Shown here: piece by piece, positions 1-10,511 of the stretch
How positions within the stretch are numbered: position 1 is the stretch's first letter
Layout: the number at the start of each line of letters is the position of its first letter
From: Diplolepis rosae
Taxonomy: Eukaryota; Arthropoda; Insecta; Hymenoptera; Diplolepididae
Reading direction: 5' to 3'
Length of the DNA stretch: 64,000 nucleotides
Assembly: GCA_030998225.1 (NCBI GenBank)
Contig: JAPYXD010000727.1
Span: forward strand, 3,968,001 to 4,032,000
Notes under the pieces: model-generated
What the model was told of the DNA's origin: nothing
The model's database searches: none
Seen by the model: the letters and a program-made list of their open reading frames with translations, nothing else
Position numbers and translations under genes: made by a program

Positions 1-310
1 GAAATCAAATAATACAAAACTATAGGTTCTAATTTTCGTTTATTCAAATAATAATAGTAATTAATTAAAAAATTAACCCTCTATATAATGGAGTGTCTGA
101 CGATACTTAAACTAAAAAATTTCTGTTGCTATCAGGCCAAACAGTCTTGTATTATTATGAAAATCACTAATTTTCAGATAAATAAACCTCAAAAAAGAAT
201 TTCTCTCTTCGAACGTTTTTCTTTTTCAAAAAATATCTCCAAATGGAGAAAAAGATTTTTTTCGGTCATAGGTTCCAATTTTCGTTTATTCAAATAGTCA
301 AAGATGAAAT

Positions 311-350
311 AAACCGTCGTTACGGCACCTCCTTTGGGCCTTTATCAAGG
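311..350 (-). ncRNA. degenerate hammerhead-like motif (family P3, left arm)
   Basis: Reverse strand reads TTGATAA, a short hairpin with GGC/GCC stem, then GTAACGACGG. It is the arm partner of the copy at 708-750. The core departs from CUGANGA...GAAAC, so activity is unlikely; listed because it sits at the same place in a foldback arm as better motifs elsewhere. Confidence 0.25.
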
Positions 351-707
351 TTACAAAAAAATTATATCCTTAAAGATCATAGTTTTTAGATTTAATTTTT
401 ATCCAGTTTAACATATTTTGAGGAACTCATATTTTTATATAATATCATGAGAAGTTCTTATAAAAAAATTTAAATAACGTTACTGGTTTTACGAACAAAC
501 ATTATTACAAAGCGTCAATAAACATTAAATAAAACGGAACGCTTTTGATGATAATGTTTGTTCGTAAAACCAATAACGTTATTTAAATTTTTTTTATAAA
601 AACTTTTCATGATATTATAGGAAAATATGAGTTCTTCAAAATATGTTAAATTGGATAAAAATTAAATCTAAAAACTACGAGTTGTAAGGATATCATTTTT
701 TTGTAAT

Positions 708-750
708 CTTGATAAAGACCCAAAGGAGATGCCGAAACGTCGGTTTATTT
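708..750 (+). ncRNA. degenerate hammerhead-like motif (family P3, right arm)
   Basis: Reads CTTGATAAAG, a small hairpin region, then CCGAAACGTCGG. GAAACGTC is the expected 3' side of a hammerhead with minimal stem III, but the 5' box is UUGAUAA instead of CUGANGA and stem II is weak. Confidence 0.3.
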
Positions 751-970
751 CGTCTTTGACTATTTGGATGAACAAAAATTGGAACCTATGAACGAAAAAA
801 TTCTTTTTCTCCACTAAAGAAAAAAAACGTTCGAAGAGAGAAATATTTTCTTAAGGTTTATTTATCTCAAAATTAGAAAATTTTAAAATAATATAAGACT
901 GTTTGGCTCAATAGCAACATAGAATTTTTTGTTTAAGTATCGTTTGACACCCCATTATACAGAGGGTTGA

Positions 971-1876
971 TTTTTAAATAAATTAGACCTTTTTTCTGCT
1001 CGATGCTAATCGATCGGATATTTTTTATAGATTATCACAAGCGATTATTCGGGAGAGTGCTCTTCAACCAGCTTTTCTATTTGCATATGAGAACGTATGA
1101 GTAATCGCCAATTTATCAATCCGTGGTCGAATTCATTTGTCAGTGTCGTGACCTGCTGGTCTTAAAACGTAAAATGCCTCAGCAAACTTTTCTAACACCA
1201 AACTTTTCTATTTTTGAGGTTGTGATTATCATTTCTATTCAGAAAGCAAAAAATATATTATTTTTATATGCTTTACCCTTGATCTCATTTTTGTTTCTTT
1301 ATTCTATCGAATAAGCAGTGCCATAAAGGTGATAAATATTGAATACTTTTTTAATGCTCAGAGTAGTTTTGGATTAAAATTCTTTTGTAGTAGATTCTTG
1401 ATCTCTTCTCTGGTACGATACCTTGTGAAGCTTTTGCACTTTTTATCTGTAAACTCGGCTGACAAGAACTAAGTACAAATGGACCGCGTTATGCATAAAG
1501 AGACCTAGCGCCAAGACAACTTCATAACGTAAGGTCGTAATTCTTTGCCACCAGTATTCTTTTATGTTTTTCAGTCACCAAGGTGCCCTAGTCTCTTTGT
1601 GCATAACGCGCTCTATTAATAATAGAAGGTACAGTATGGGAACATTTTAAAATTTCAAAGAGAAAAAACACTTAATGTTTGTGACACCTTACTAATTAGC
1701 CCGACCACGCATTTTTAGGCTTTTAAAGGGAGAAATCTTTAATAATGTCGAATAGTTAAGTAACATTTGAGCTATTTTTATATTCAGTGTGTCGTCAAAG
1801 TTCACCTGTATGCTTCAAAGAATAATATAAGATTAAAAACATTTTTCAAATTAAAAAGGAATAGAATAAATAAAAT
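971..1876. other. no gene seen; small foldback at 1483-1611
   Basis: Non-coding AT-rich DNA. The only structure seen is an inverted repeat: GCGTTATGCATAAAGAGAC near 1487 and its imperfect reverse complement near 1592-1610, separated by about 75 bp. Confidence 0.5.
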
Positions 1877-2625
1877 TTAAGGTAGTTAATTTACGAAAAT
1901 TAGACCTCAGGCAAAAATAGATAATTTTGCTTTCAAGAATGGCAATATTATTATTAAAGGGCTAATTTTAAAGAGAAAAGATTATTTTACATGAGAAAAA
2001 TTTGAAATGCAGAAAAATAATGTATTTAACAAATTTTATTTTTACTGAACTTTTTTCCTTAGAGCTTCATACCAAATATTACAAAATGATGTGATTCTAA
2101 TAATTCACGAATCATTTTTTCAGGAAAAAGAATCTTCACAACTTAAACGTTTCCAATTTTTGGAAATAAATTCTTTAATGGCTAAAACCATTAAAAATCA
2201 ATTTTCCGAAACAAAATTCTTATAAACAAATTGCTGAAATAGTAATAAATTATTCATTTTGGAAAATTCTAAATGTTTAAGCTGCAGAGAATCTTTTTCC
2301 TGAAAAAAAGAAAAAGATTCTCTGCAACTCAACCATTTCCAAAAATTTGGAACGTTAAAGTTGTGAAGATTTTTTTTTTGCTGAAAAAATGATCCGCAAT
2401 TTAGTAGAATCACATCATTCTTTAAATTTGGTATGAAGCGATGAAAAAAAAAGTCCGGGTTAGAATAAAATTTGTTAAATGCATTATTTTTTTGTTTCAA
2501 ATTTTTTTCTTGGAAAATAATCCTTTTTCTTTTAAATTAGCCCTTTAATAATAATATTGCTATTCTTAAAAGCAAAATTATCTATTTTTACCTGAGGTCT
2601 AATTTTCGTGGATGAATTACCTTAA
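1877..2625. mobile_element. GGTAG foldback MITE, copy A (TTAA target site)
   Basis: Full-length palindromic element: TTAA-GGTAGTTAATTTACG at the left, CGTGGATGAATTACC-TTAA at the right. Both arms carry the family landmarks (ACCTCAGGCAAAAATAGATA, AATATTATTATT, GCTTCATACCAAAT). The centre holds an extra small hairpin around 2285-2330 (GCAGAGAATCTTTTTC and its complement). No protein is encoded; the long minus-strand ORF here is a by-product. Confidence 0.85.
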
Positions 2626-3179
2626 TCGATTGGTTTTTTAAGAGTTCTAAAATGAAAGATACAAATACGTTTTTAAAATTTTAAAATTCCTTTATATTTT
2701 CCGGCACATTATTTTGAAACAAATTCGCATGTCGTGAAATAGTGTGAGATTTAGGAGCTGGGATTGCTTATTGTTAGTCACTTTGCATTACGGTTGCGTC
2801 CCCTATTCTCGTTCATATGAGGACTTTTTTTTTAAAGAGGGAACAACTTGTATCGTGGTACTGGTGATAAAACTCTAGCTAGCGCACTAAAGACGCAGAC
2901 AAACATGACACAGATACGATAATGCCAGCTACGGCTTGAGGCTGCAAGCAAGTCGTGCAACCGCCCGAGGGTACCAAAGTAGAGAAGTCGAGATTTAGCT
3001 CCAAGAAGAATTGCTTACCTACTTAGGATGGTGTGAAAAGTTTTTTCTGTGTACCTTACTTCATTTGTGGCTCTGTACCAATTTCTGTCTCTTTTTCTAT
3101 CGAAAAACTTTTACCAGAATAATTTCGAGACATGTTTGTATTAATGTCTTTAGTTTTTATCTTGACCCAAAAATAAATT
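2626..3179. other. no gene or repeat recognised
   Basis: Nothing recognisable; a somewhat GC-richer patch lies at 2870-3000 but has no open frame or splice-framed exon that I can support. Confidence 0.4.
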
Positions 3180-3292
3180 CAATGTAGTTTATTTATATTG
3201 GCATTGGGTCATAATTTTTCATTAAAAATCAATGTTCAAGGAAACATATCAAAGATTTTGAAAGGCAGAAAATATATTATAGGGATGAAAGA

Positions 3293-3335
3293 GGCAAACG
3301 TTTCCGCCACAAATGGGGGCCCTCTTCAGTGCCAA
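3293..3335 (-). ncRNA. hammerhead-like motif, family P2
   Basis: Reverse strand: GGCA, core CTGAAGA, stem II region GGGCC...GGCG, GAAACGTT, TGCC. The 5' GGCA pairs with 3' TGCC as stem I (4 bp). Stem II has one mismatch, so this copy is probably decayed. Confidence 0.45.
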
Positions 3336-3649
3336 TAAATTTAATGTACTTAGTGTCTGAGCTGTAAACGTGCAAAAATGAGGTATTAACACTACCATTA
3401 GATTTTTTTTGTTCTTTTTTAATGATATTTTATAAAATTAATTAATAGTTTTTTTTCAATTTTTAATTTTCTATTTTTCTTTTAAGACACAGAGGTGGCA
3501 GATAGAAGTAGCCACACACTCAGTTTGGTGCTGTGTCTTAAAGGAAAAATAGAAAATTAAAAATTGAAATAAAAACTATTAATTTTTCATTTTTGCCCTT
3601 TTACGAAAAATCTCTTTCCTTCCGGGTTCGTGTGTTGTGATTTTGTGAA

Positions 3650-3838
3650 GTGCATACTTCTCGTGGGTGTTGTAAACCCCTTGTGGATGGTGATGTTTTT
3701 TTCTGCAGGATCTGTGGTTATTTTGTAGGAGATATCAGTGTCCATAGGTGGTTCTTGTGTGTACCTTTGAGGAAGGGCGGTTTTACGGATTCATTCTTCG
3801 CGAATCTGCCAGATAGGAGTTCTCACACTTTTTTTTAG
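3650..3838 (+). pseudogene. short ORF in loop of foldback element, unrecognised
   Basis: A 62-codon open frame starting at an ATG, with a Cys pair (FFCRICGYF) vaguely like the Cys-rich DVFCxxCG segments of insect transposable-element proteins. It lies wholly within the foldback and is probably an element relic or chance frame. Confidence 0.15.
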
Positions 3839-3948
3839 GGCTGTGTGTGTGTGAACAAAAAAAAACAAAAACAAAAAAAATCTAATGGTAGTGTTAATAA
3901 CTCTTTTTTGCACGTTTACAGCTTAGACACTAAGTACATAAAATTTAT

Positions 3949-3990
3949 TGACACTGAAGAGGGCCCCCATTCGTGGCTGAAACGTTTGCC
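3949..3990 (+). ncRNA. hammerhead-like motif, family P2
   Basis: Core CTGAAGA, stem II GGCC...GGCT (G-U wobble allowed), then GAAACGTTTGCC. Mirror partner of 3293-3335. Stem I is weakened (GACA against TGCC). Confidence 0.4.
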
Positions 3991-4320
3991 TTTTTCATCC
4001 CTATAATATATTTTCTGCCTTTCAAAATCTTTGATTTGTTTCCTTGAACATTGAATTTTAATGAAAAATTATGACCCAATGCCAATATAAATAAACTACA
4101 TTGATTTTACCAGAATTTTTTGATTAATATTAAGGGGTGACACTGCTTTGCCCAACCAAAGTATTATGTTTTTTCAAGAATATTTATTGAAGTAATAAAA
4201 CGTTTTTAATTAAATTGAAGTACATTAATGTATCATACTACTATTAAACTATAAATTGATTTTTTTTTCAAAAATGGCGGCTTGAGATGTACTGGAGCGA
4301 TGCAAAAATAAATGGTCGTA

Positions 4321-4616
4321 CGGTGGGCACTCTAGCTTTGCCAATTTTCAATCAATCGACTTAAATCTTCTTTTAATGGAATCATTAGATGTTTTTCTAG
4401 CGAAATACTTAGTAGTTTTTAAAAATATACATTTTTAATAAAATGGTAAAAGGTACGTATTCAGCCCTAAATTTCGTTACTTAAAGTTGCATAAAAAATT
4501 CAAATATCAATTTTCAGAAAAAACCCTAGGTATTTTACTAGAAAAACATGTAATGATTCCATTAAAAAAGATTTAAGTCGATTGATTGAAAATTAGCAAA
4601 GCTAGAGTACCTACCG
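4321..4616. repeat. small foldback element
   Basis: Arms CGGTGGGCACTCTAGCTTTG and CAAAGCTAGAGTACCTACCG flank mirrored AATCAATCGACTTAAATC blocks; the whole 296 bp folds on itself. No TSD identified. Confidence 0.6.
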
Positions 4617-4650
4617 ACTTTGAAAATGCAGTTTCGAGAATGTAAGCGCG

Positions 4651-5251
4651 TTAAGGTAATTTTCATCCACGAAAATTAGACCTCAGGCAAAAATAGATAA
4701 TTTTGCTTTCATGAATAGCAATATTATTATTGAATGGCTATTTTGAAAGAGAAAATATTATTTCACAAGAAAAAAATTTGAAACACAGAAAAAAAATTTT
4801 ATTAATAAATTTTATTTTTGACCCAACTTTTTTTCTTATTGCTTCTTACCAAATTTTAAAAACTTATGCGATTCTAATAAATCATGAATCATTTTTTCAG
4901 AGAAAAGATTTCCCACAACTTCACAGTTTCTGATTTTTAAAAATGAATTCTTTAATGGCTGAAATTATTAAAAAACATTTTCCAAAGCGAAATTTTTATA
5001 AACAAATTGCTGAATTCGATAATAATTTATTGATTTTCGGAAATTGGAAATGGTTAAGTTGTAGGGAATCTTTTTCTTGAAAAAGTGATTTGTAATTTAT
5101 TAAAATCGCATAATTTTTTAAAATTTGGTAAGAAGCGATAAGAAAAAAAGTTGGGGTATATTTCAAATTTTTTTCATGGAAATTAATCTTTTCTCTTCCA
5201 AAATAGCCCTTCAATAATAATATTGCTATTCTTGAAAGAAAAATTATTATA
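4651..5251. mobile_element. GGTAG foldback MITE, copy B (right end lost)
   Basis: Left end TTAA-GGTAATTTTCATCC with all family landmarks in order. The right arm runs through AATAGCCCTTCAATAATAAT and stops near 5251, where AT-rich unrelated sequence begins, so the right terminal repeat has been lost. Confidence 0.75.
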
Positions 5252-5339
5252 TTATCGTATATATAGAGAGTAGTTTAAGAACAAAAAAAAATTCGATTTT
5301 TTGAAGCGACCAAAGTGGTGTAATCCCTTAATAGTGGTT

Positions 5340-5575
5340 GGTTTTTAATTTGGCTTTAGGGTCCAGAAATAATGTAACTTAGAATTTCATTTCTTTTCTT
5401 CAAACCTTTCGACTCTGATCGGAGTCCTCATCTTTATTTCTAAAATATCAACAAAAAAATGCTAAAATATTACAAATATGAGCCATATTTTGGTATAAAC
5501 TTTGGTAATGTACAAAAACTAAAAAAATGAAACACATTTGCATAAAATTATACCAAAACCTTAAATTAACACATC
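5340..5575 (-). repeat. P1 repeat fragment with decayed hammerhead-like motif
   Basis: Shares GGCTTTAGGGTCCAGAAATA, the motif, and ATTTCTAAAATATCAA with the P1 repeats at 18781-20125 and 38440-38560. The motif (5403-5431, reverse strand) keeps the GACTC/GAGTC stem but has lost the CTGATGA box. Confidence 0.5.
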
Positions 5576-6785
5576 GAAGTTCTTAAAGATTTTATAAGTA
5601 TTTTTATTAAAATTAAATTATTGTTTTATTTTCTTGCAGTGGAGAGAATTTTGCTAGAGGGTTCGTTGCTCGAGGGAATAGAAGTTAAGTTACCCTTCCT
5701 TCCCTGGAGACTAGTTCTATACTGGATCTTACTTTCGTGTGCGGTACTCGATCGCATTACCTGAAAATGTCAAAGATAATCTGAGTTCCAGTTCAAGGGA
5801 TAAGGCAGAGAGAATTACTTTTTGAAGAGAAGGGCAAAAGGAAAATAAAAGGGTCAGGATGACGAATGTTCGGTCATAAATAGGCTTCCTATTCGTCGTC
5901 TATTCCTCCAGTAGCATAGACTGTGTTTTTTAGACGACAAATTCTCAACTCTCTGATACGCAATCTATCCGACAAAGTATTTTTCTTCGTTCTCATAAAT
6001 ATCTTGCTCAAATAAAAAGAAAAAATGCACCAGGAAAGTGTCTTGACTGATAAGACTAAGAAGCTTTATATTCTTGCTGAATAATGAAAAGCTATTTATA
6101 AAATTATTAACTAAACGGTTGAATGTAAGTTCTGCATAAAAATCACAGAAATTTAAATGGAAAAATAAAATTTTTTTCTTTCAAATTTTCTCTTTTGCCA
6201 ATTGATCAACTTCAAAAATATCTACAAAAATCTGTAAATTCTTAAAGAATATGTTAAAGTTTTTCTCGGAATAGAAGGCTGATTTTCATGAATTTTCTGC
6301 TGGGTAACAAATTCTTCTCCCAGGTAGGGTGAAAACTCTGTTCTAAAAGTCTCAGTAAAAGGAAAAAGCAAGACAGACAGATAGCGAAAAGCACGAGAGC
6401 AAAAAAGGCAGTCCAAGGCGACGAATTATGGAAATTCTTTGTGATTTCTTCGCGATTGAATCCGTCGATATCACAAGATGAATCGTGGTCCGGTGTCGAA
6501 GTGATGTAAAATTTTCACGTGCCCGCCCATGGCATTCCACATGAATTCACTTTCGGAATTCTTTCACAGTATCTCAGAAATAGTTTCTTAATAGTCAAAA
6601 GGAAGAGAGGACTGCAAAAAGTGAAATATCGTTTAATACGCTGAACGCACAGAACTTTTGCATTCCTTTGGAATTGTTTAAATTATTTATTAGTTTCATA
6701 CAGGTGCCCTTTGCTTCTTATACAGGCGCCCTTTGATAGACATTTATCTTTAATTGGCGAGATAAGGTCGTATTTAATGTTTTAA
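5576..6785. other. no gene recognised
   Basis: Non-coding. A short direct repeat, ACAGGTGCCCTTTG and ACAGGCGCCCTTTG, lies at about 6703-6735, next to the dispersed repeat that follows. Confidence 0.4.
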
Positions 6786-6925
6786 GTTAAGATCAAATGA
6801 TCCTCTCTTAGGGATGAGGATAAGTCAGTAAAGGACACAATGATTAGTAAAGTAAGACAAATTGAATTTATTTAAATAATGAAAATTAATATAAATAACA
6901 CAGGTCTGCAAAAAAAGTGTTGAAT
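6786..6925. repeat. dispersed repeat, relative of 63410-63610
   Basis: GAGGATAAGTCA, GACACAATG and ATTTATTTAAA occur in the same order at 63430-63500. The repeat probably belongs to a larger retroelement or MITE that I cannot classify. Confidence 0.4.
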
Positions 6926-6949
6926 TTGTTCTAGAAAAGGTAGGAGTCA

Positions 6950-7535
6950 TTTCTAAAGTAGTTTTTTCCGTAAAATCCAAATCCGGCCTCAGAATTGCTC
7001 CATTACGTCAGGTTTTTGAGTAATCCTAACCTAAAAATGCGACAAACACGGTTTTTCGCTTTATTTGAGCACTCATAACTTTGCGAATTTTTATTATTTT
7101 TCAAATCTGAAAAAAACCACCAAAAAGAGCCACTTTTCAGCTTTCCATTTCACTAATTTTATGTATGATTTGAACTTTTATAATCAGAGATATCGCCAAT
7201 TGAAAAAAAAAATTTCAGGTTTCGCAATGAGCGACATATGAAGGGACAAAATTATAGGACGTCAAATTTGTTTTTTTATTGTTGTTTCTGCTGAACGAGG
7301 CGTAATAAAACAAATTTGACGTCCTATAACTTTGTCCCTTCATATGCCGCTCATTTTTTTCAGATGTGAAAAATAATAAAAATTCGCGAAGTTATGGGTG
7401 CTCAAATAAAGCGAAAAACCGTGTTTTGTGCACTTTTAGGTTAGGATTATTCAAAAACTTGACGTGATGGAGCAATTCTGACCCCGGATTCGGTTTCTAC
7501 GCCAAAAATTACTTCAAAAATGATCTTCAGCTATT
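6950..7535. mobile_element. foldback element
   Basis: Left arm (GAATTGCTCCATTACGTCAG, TTTTTGAGTAATCCTAACCT, CGGTTTTTCGCTTTATTTGA) is mirrored at 7385-7480; inner arms around 7215-7270 mirror 7305-7360 (TGACGTCCTATAA). About 90 bp present in the left arm near 7110-7210 is missing from the right arm. No coding capacity. Confidence 0.65.
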
Positions 7536-7539
7536 CCAA

Positions 7540-8140
7540 TACAAACCCAAGTGCGAAATCATAAACGGCCCAACTTTGGCCCAGTAGTGGCAAATATGTT
7601 GCCGAGACTTGGCCGCCAGTGCTGCGCCATTACCGAAATGATATCTAAGGGCTGCACTTGGCCGCCTTCACTTGCCCGTCACTGACTGCCAGTATTGGCT
7701 CGAAATCGGCATATGTTAATGGCCCATTACCGAAATGATATCTAAGGGCTGCACTTGTGTACTCGAATTTGAAGACTAGATTTAGTTAACTGTTCTTTAC
7801 CGAACTTTGATACAAAAATTGTTAACTCTGGCTCTTCTACGTAAAAGGTGGTTTGTTGAAGTAATGATGACTTTTGGCCCAGTATAATAAATTAATAACA
7901 TGGGTTGCCAAAGTAATGCCGACTTTCAACCCAGTAAATTGCCATTACTCGGCCAGACTCTGAGTTTTTGACTTCCAGCACAGTTTTCCGGAGTAATGCC
8001 GACTTTCGGACCTGTGATGGGCCGTTAGTGGGCCAGATACTGGCTTTTTGACATACAACACGGTTTGCCAGAGTAATGCCGACTTTGTAACCAGTAAAGT
8101 GCCATTGCTGGGCCGGACACTGGCTTTTTGACATACTGTT
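7540..8140. repeat. GGCCCAGTA-type repeat with three 80-bp tandem units
   Basis: GAGTAATGCCGACTTT-like words start at 7911, 7991 and 8071, an exact 80-bp spacing; each unit ends with a GGCC..CTGG..TTTTTGAC block. Upstream, a ~30-bp stretch ending GATATCTAAGGGCTGCACTT occurs twice about 90 bp apart (near 7630 and 7722). A further unit lies at 9241-9310, and similar TACTGG/GGCC sequence at 48300-48380 and 49330-49440. Confidence 0.65.
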
Positions 8141-8454
8141 ACTTTATTTTTATTTCCTCCAGTTAGGTATATATTTTTCATCTAATTTTTTAATCCTGGG
8201 GATCACGCACGGGAGTAGAAATAAGAACATTTACGAATTAAAGTTTTATTCTTTTAATGATAGAATGGAAGAAGTTGCGATTTCCCTTTACAAATAATAT
8301 TAGAAAGGATTCTTTTTACACAAATTGAAAAAATAGGGAAATCGTCCTAACCTACTGCTAATGATCAAAGAGTTCTCTCTCTCGTGATCCGCCTTAGAAG
8401 GCCTATGCTATCTAATTAAATTTAATATTCTTAGATTACATTAAAATATTAAAT
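8141..8454. other. no gene recognised
   Basis: Unique AT-rich spacer between tandem-repeat blocks. Confidence 0.35.
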
Positions 8455-8707
8455 ATGCCACGACTCGATATAATTCAGAGAAAAGCAGATGATTCGATAT
8501 AATTCGAATAAAAGAAAATGGCTTAGATATAATTCAGATACGATAATGGGCTCGATATAATTCAAATACAATGATTGGCTCGATACAATTCAAACATGAT
8601 ACTGGGCTCGATATAATTCAAATACAACAATTGGCTCGATACAATTCAAATACGATGATTGGCTCGATACAATTCAAACATGATACTTGGCTCGATATAA
8701 TTCAAAT
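8455..8707 (+). repeat. ~29-bp minisatellite
   Basis: About nine degenerate units of the type GGCTCGATATAATTCAAATA plus a variable ACGATGATT-like tail. The open frame through it is repeat-driven. Confidence 0.8.
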
Positions 8708-8789
8708 CGATCTCCCTCTGGTCATTGATTTGCCACAAGCAGGCAGGAGCTCCAAGCTCTTCACTCGTGAATGATATTCATGAGTGGAG

Positions 8790-9000
8790 GCGCTTAAGAC
8801 CCCCTTAGGTGGATGAGAGCACCAGACTCAGATAAGGGCAGAAAACCCTTATCCTGTCCACTACGCCTCAACCGTGAGCCGAATCAGGACTCAGCTAAGG
8901 ACAGAAAATCCTTAGCCTGCCCCGAGAACGTCTCAGAGAATAAATCAGGACTCACCTAAAGGCAGAAAACCTTTAGACTGCCCCGAGAGTATTCTCAGGC
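8790..9000 (-). repeat. three ~61-bp units each with a compensated hairpin
   Basis: Units begin at about 8826, 8890 and 8950, each with GACTCA followed by a stem-loop: TAAGGGCAGAAAACCCTTA, TAAGGACAGAAAATCCTTA, TAAAGGCAGAAAACCTTTA. The stem sequence differs between units but pairing is kept in all three; the CAGAAAA loop and CTGYCC following sequence are constant. Confidence 0.6.
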
Positions 9001-9056
9001 TGCTTGCGGCTCGATCGAGAGCCGCCGGAATGCTTTTTCTCAGCCCAGCATCCCAC

Positions 9057-9066
9057 TTTTATACTC
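9057..9066 (-). promoter_or_regulatory. TATA box candidate on minus strand
   Basis: Reverse strand reads GAGTATAAAAGTGGG, a good TATA box, in an unusually GC-rich stretch (9000-9230). Transcription from it would start near 9030 and run into the hairpin units at 8790-9000. It could be the promoter of a retroelement LTR remnant; no ORF or LTR boundary was identified. Confidence 0.35.
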
Positions 9067-9240
9067 GCGGGTCCATTCTCCCACCGTGGTTCCATTCCCA
9101 CGCCGCGGTTCCTCGGTCGCGGGTGGGAGATGCTGCGTCTGCGCTTGACGACGGCGCCTGGATGCTGGCTACACTGCTCGCCGGCCGACATGCCGGTTTT
9201 TCTGGTTGCCGTTCCGCAGGGGCATGGTTTATCGGGTTAC

Positions 9241-9480
9241 AATACTACACAGTTTGCCGGAGTAATGCCGACTTTCAGCCCAGTAAAGTGCTAATGCTGG
9301 GCCAAGCTTCGGCGCAAGCATGGAAAATTTTGATTTCCAACGTACCGTGCCAGTACTGGGACAACACTGGGCCGATTTGAACGCTGATATTGGTCCAGTA
9401 ACATTGGCCAACTTATGGCTGCCAAGATTGGTCCAGTACTGGACCGTGTTTTCAGTTCCGGCAATTCGCACTTGGGAAAC
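9241..9480. repeat. GGCCCAGTA-type repeat, second block
   Basis: Contains GGAGTAATGCCGACTTTCAG (9259), the unit found in tandem at 7911-8140, followed by repeated CAGTACTGG/TTGGTCCAGTA words. Confidence 0.55.
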
Positions 9481-9529
9481 CATACAGGCCTGTGTAATTA
9501 AAATTTAACTCAATTACATCAATAATAGA

Positions 9530-9850
9530 ATTAATAGATATGGCACAGGCATTGGATGAAATAAAGAGAACAGAACAACCCGTGAAGAAATAGCGCATCG
9601 GTTTTAGAAGGGCGTTGGCTAGATTGCCCTAACTTTGGTTGGGCGCTGAACGGGAAATTTCACCAGGTTCCGAAAAAATCGTCACGTTCGACTATAAGGG
9701 AGAGAGAAGTTCGGTACTTTTGTAAATCCTTGAAATTGCTTTTATAAGATGGTCCACACAGGTGTGAGTGGGTGGTTAAGGAACGCCACAGGTGTGACCG
9801 TGATGAAATGAGTTTCCCACAGGTGTGATGAAGACAGAGCAATTATCCTT
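9530..9850. repeat. dispersed repeat carrying three CACAGGTGTGA sites
   Basis: GGCACAGGC, GAGAGAGAAGTTCGGTAC and neighbouring words recur at 63545-63610. It holds three exact CACAGGTGTGA copies at 9757, 9787 and 9818, spaced 30 and 31 bp. AGGTGTGA is the T-box half-site and CAGGTG an E-box. Confidence 0.4.
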
Positions 9851-10135
9851 CTTCGACACTGAGTCTAAGATCCTTTCAAAGATTGGAAAAAGGACCGCGG
9901 TCAATTTGTGACTCTTGGATCTTAGGAAAAATGTACTTCACGCTGGGAATCCTTTTTAAAGATTTTTAGAAACGTCGCACTTTATTTCTGCTCGCAACAG
10001 AGCCGGCCAACCTCTCATAGATGAGGTGTCAGCGTAGCATTATTATTATTTTTAGTTCAGCGTACAGTTGTACGCGCGCTAGTTGTTGCAAGCGGGTGAA
10101 GTCCGGCAAGGGGAACTGACTTCGTATGAGTTCCG
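9851..10135. other. no gene recognised
   Basis: Nothing supportable; AT-rich. Confidence 0.3.
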
Positions 10136-10495
10136 CCATTGTTATTCAAAACTATTTAACAATTTATTGTGCGTGTTGCTTTTGTCGTTAATAAAAATAC
10201 AAATTAGAGTTATTTTTGATTTTTACTTATTGCGACAAAACCAAAATTTAATGCAAAATTGTGAAAATGTAATTCAAGAGTGAGAAGTTGATATTAACTT
10301 CTCGAATTGTGAAAATGTAGTTTAAGAGTGCGGAGTTGACTTTTCACTCTTGAATTACATGTTCACAATTTTACATTAAATCTTGGTTTTGTCGAAATAA
10401 GTAAAAATCAAAAATATCTCTAATTTGCATTTTTATTAACGGCAAAAACGACATTCACAATGAATTATTAAATACTTGTAAATAACAATTGCAAC
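10136..10495. mobile_element. foldback element
   Basis: Left arm (TTTTGTCGTTAATAAAAATA, TTATTTTTGATTTTTACTTA, AACCAAAATTTAATGC) is mirrored at 10375-10480. The centre repeats GTGAAAATGTA..TTCAAGAGTG twice. No TSD seen. Confidence 0.6.
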
Positions 10496-10511
10496 ACATT
10501 TAAAGAACCTA

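Larger units (their letters stand above)
73..970. mobile_element. piggyBac-type palindromic MITE
   Basis: The two halves are reverse complements over almost the whole length. The left end reads TTAA then CCCTCTATATAATGG; the right end reads CCATTATACAGAGGG then TTGA, so the termini are TTAA/CCC as in piggyBac with one target-site base mutated. There is no coding capacity. The inner arms (about 300-480 and 590-750) carry a degenerate hammerhead-like motif. The short piece at 18-50 repeats part of the arm (GGTTC/TAATTTTCGTTTATTC). Confidence 0.75.
3180..4103. mobile_element. Foldback element with hammerhead-like motifs in both arms (family P2)
   Basis: Outer arms CAATGTAGTTTATTTATATT (3180) and its complement ending at 4103. 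Inside the arms lie oppositely oriented P2 motifs (3293-3335 minus, 3949-3990 plus). The loop contains a short palindrome at 3485-3540 (AAGACACAG...CTGTGTCTT) and a unique stretch 3600-3870. No autonomous machinery is visible. Related P2 repeats are at 35690-36310 and 45640-45910. Confidence 0.65.

Noticed and set aside
2198..2500. 100-codon minus-strand frame
   Set aside because: Lies wholly in an arm of GGTAG MITE copy A; the same frames appear in other copies and track the palindrome, not a protein.
7911..8140. CRISPR-like array
   Set aside because: The 80-bp period is head-to-tail degenerate repetition without unique spacers, in a eukaryotic genome.
9004..9380. Overlapping frames of 96 and 116 codons on the plus strand with minus-strand partners
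   Set aside because: GC-rich DNA opens several frames at once; none has recognisable content, and they run into the GGCCCAGTA repeat.
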